Below the pieces are notes generated by a model. It saw only the letters and a program-made list of their open reading frames with translations. It was not told where the DNA came from and ran no database searches. A stretch of 24,896 bases of DNA from JANQUM01 sp047630355. GTDB lineage: Bacteria; Bacteroidota; Bacteroidia; Cytophagales; Spirosomataceae. The first letter of the stretch is position 1; the number at the start of each line of letters is the position of its first letter. The stretch lies in assembly GCA_047630355.1 (NCBI GenBank), contig JBLHXN010000045.1:1-24896 (forward strand), read 5' to 3'. Shown piece after piece: positions 23,605 through 24,896 of this stretch. The position numbers were made by a program, and so were the translations under genes.

Positions 23605-23908
23605 GGCTCGTTACCGTTAACTCAAAAAGCGTCGTTCAGAAATTGAACGACGCTTTTTTTTGTTTTAATTTACTTATATTTCGACTACAATTGTTGTAGG
23701 CGAGAAACAATAATATGCATTATCACCATTGTTAGTTTATGTATTCTTTAGTACGTTTATAAAGCTTTAAAATTCTGAAACTTATTTTCGTGAATGTAAA
23801 GACGCAACTTGGAGGGTATCTAACTCGCCTATATAATAGTAGTTGGCAGACATGAAAATCAGCGTAAAATACTTCTTCATAGTTTTAGTGAAAAATTAAA
23901 TAAACATA
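23605..23908. other. 304-bp gene-free stretch with dyads
   Basis: After the terminator at 23624-23661 the DNA is AT-rich. It contains the palindrome CTACAA-TTG-TTGTAG (23685-23699) and the widely spaced inverted pair TAGGCGAG (23697-23704) / CTCGCCTA (23824-23831). The word AGGCGAGTTA on the minus strand at 23821-23830 matches the word at 5237-5246 before the HEPN-like gene. No coding frame is evident. Confidence 0.55.
23624..23661 (+). terminator. Rho-independent terminator of the BNR-repeat gene
   Basis: AAAAAGCGTCGTTC (23624-23637) pairs with GAACGACGCTTTTT (23645-23658), followed by more T. Confidence 0.92.
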
Positions 23909-24460
23909 ATGTATCAAGTTAGACCTGAAAATATTGCATCCTTTATTGATGATCATAGTATCCGATTTCCACGTTTCCAAAGAAAGCAAACTTGGAAAGC
24001 AGGGCAAAATTTAAAACTTGCTATTAGTGTATTTAAAACATACCCAATTGGTGTAACAATCATTAATAAGCAATCTTGGGGCAGTCGAGTAACTAGATGG
24101 CTATTAGATGGAATACAGAGGCGAAATGCATTATTACTGATGTCACAAAACCCTGAAAACATTTATGATTGGTCAAAGAAATTTGTCAAGCTTAAAAACT
24201 CCGATCAAAACAACGATATAACCAAGAAGTTTTGGAGAGAAATCGAAATATACTTAAATGGTTCTGATGAAGAAGGATTTGAAGAAGCTAAGAAAAGAGC
24301 TATGAATTCAGGTGAATCCGAATTTTTTTTTGACGGAAAAACATATAAAACAAAGAAAAAGTCTATCACTATTGAAGATGATTTAGAAGATGAATTTTCC
24401 GAAGATGAATTAGAAAGTAGTATTGAAGATGATTTTATCAATAATAGACTTCTTTCCTAA
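23909..24460 (+). pseudogene. DUF262 (GmrSD N-terminal-like) protein, probably truncated by an IS
   Basis: The 183 residues start with the hallmark blocks of DUF262: IRFPRFQRKQTWKAGQ (18-33), FKTYPIGVTII (42-52) and WLLDGIQRR (64-72), where DGIQR replaces the usual DGQQR. In GmrSD-type restriction enzymes this domain is the ParB-like nucleotide-hydrolysing subunit, and many DUF262 proteins belong to phage-defence islands. Full-length members are usually much longer than 183 residues. Here the acidic tail ends RLLS and stop, and the codons for these, AGACTTCTTTCC, look like the terminal repeat of the adjacent IS. The last residues and stop are therefore probably IS-derived. The gene is clearly more AT-rich than the core genes. 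A naturally short DUF262 protein cannot be excluded. Confidence 0.6.
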
Positions 24461-24896
24461 TTAAAACTTGGTGTATTTCATGTGGTTTGTGGCTTTTTTA
24501 AGGTTTACAATTGCACTTATATTTCCCCAGTTTTTATCGTAATTTTTATGTTTCCCCCTGAACCTGCTACTGCATATCCTGAATATTTTACAGCAGCAGT
24601 TGAGGTGTTCGACCACCACCCTTTTTGAGGCTTGAGACTTATTTTCCTCCTTCTGTCCTTGGGTCAATGGTTTGTTCTTTGATTTCTTATGGGGTATAAT
24701 GCACTTATTATAAATGTGTTGTATCCCCAAAAAGCCCAGGTCTGCCAAAATAGTGATGTCCTTTGCCAGTTCGGGGTTTTTATCTTTCAGCATCTTAAAA
24801 TCGTGGACGGCTCCTTTGGCGTACCAAATCCCTTTGATCAGTCCTGTAAGCACACAAGCGACTATGAAAACTTTTACGGTGTGTCTTTTTTTTTGC
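24446..24896 (-). mobile_element. IS5-like insertion sequence, 3' end only
   Basis: The element contains the partial transposase and runs off the window. Its outer end is placed provisionally at AGACTTCTTTCC (24446-24457), an arrangement seen at ends of IS5-group elements. The other end and the target duplication are not visible, so the boundary is a proposal. Confidence 0.5.
24461..24896 (-). CDS. IS5-family DDE transposase (DDE_Tnp_4 type), C-terminal part
   Basis: The open frame continues past the GTG at 24853 to the window edge, reading ...KKRHTVKVFIVAC..., so about 144 C-terminal residues are present. KGAVHDFKMLKD, TILADLGFLGIQ (second catalytic Asp) and KRVVVEHLNCCCKIFRI (catalytic Glu) are typical of the DDE_Tnp_4 branch of IS5-like transposases in Bacteroidota. 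The first catalytic Asp and the N-terminal helix-turn-helix lie outside the window. Its stop codon abuts the stop of the convergent DUF262 frame, which fits an insertion into that gene. The seen part has no frameshift, so the element may be intact. Confidence 0.85.
   Translation of the reverse strand, partial: QKKRHTVKVFIVACVLTGLIKGIWYAKGAVHDFKMLKDKNPELAKDITILADLGFLGIQHIYNKCIIPHKKSKNKPLTQGQKEENKSQASKRVVVEHLNCCCKIFRICSSRFRGKHKNYDKNWGNISAIVNLKKATNHMKYTKF

Overview
The window reads as a chromosomal piece of a Bacteroidota bacterium, most likely order Cytophagales. The evidence is an AT-leaning base composition, mostly absent Shine-Dalgarno sites, lipoprotein and secreted-protein families typical of the phylum (a collagen-like lipoprotein, a large BNR-repeat secreted protein), and a sialate-esterase-like enzyme ending in a '3-coathanger stack' type C-terminus that I associate with Spirosoma/Runella-like genera. 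Family or genus cannot be fixed from the sequence alone.

Region 1 (3-5188, all + strand) is a possible small-molecule or peptide-modification cluster. It holds the C-terminal third of a YbdK-type carboxylate-amine ligase (GCS2 fold), a class I glutamine amidotransferase with an intact Cys-His-Glu triad, an ATP-grasp-like protein 7 bp downstream, a class V PLP aminotransferase/desulfurase-like enzyme and a class III aminotransferase. The first three look like one amidoligase operon. The two PLP enzymes follow after 105 and 215 bp gaps and may or may not belong to it.

Region 2 (about 5190-7980) is accessory. It carries an AT-rich small protein with a HEPN-like R-x5-H motif, a two-helix small membrane protein, a collagen-like lipoprotein, and unusually many palindromic non-coding elements. 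A composite element of about 110 bp (two hairpins) occurs once on each side of the small membrane protein gene. A short core resembling the GTTAGGC end of integron attC sites recurs before the HEPN-like gene and after the membrane-protein gene.

Region 3 (7985-20201) is mostly housekeeping: thioredoxin (trxA, -), an unusual SnoaL-like + Lys/Ala/Pro linker + helix-hairpin-helix fusion (+), DNA polymerase III alpha (dnaE, -), ribosomal proteins L35 and L20 (rpmI-rplT, without infC beside them), a DUF937-like protein, a secreted SGNH esterase-like enzyme, dnaK, and two tandem DinB-family proteins (-). Strong Rho-independent terminators follow rplT, the DUF937-like gene and dnaK. Two perfect or near-perfect dyads lie just upstream of dnaK.

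Region 4 (20392-24896) contains a 1070-residue secreted BNR/VPS10-like protein with a strong terminator, then an AT-rich DUF262 (GmrSD N-terminal-like) gene that appears cut short by an IS5-like element whose transposase runs off the right edge of the window.
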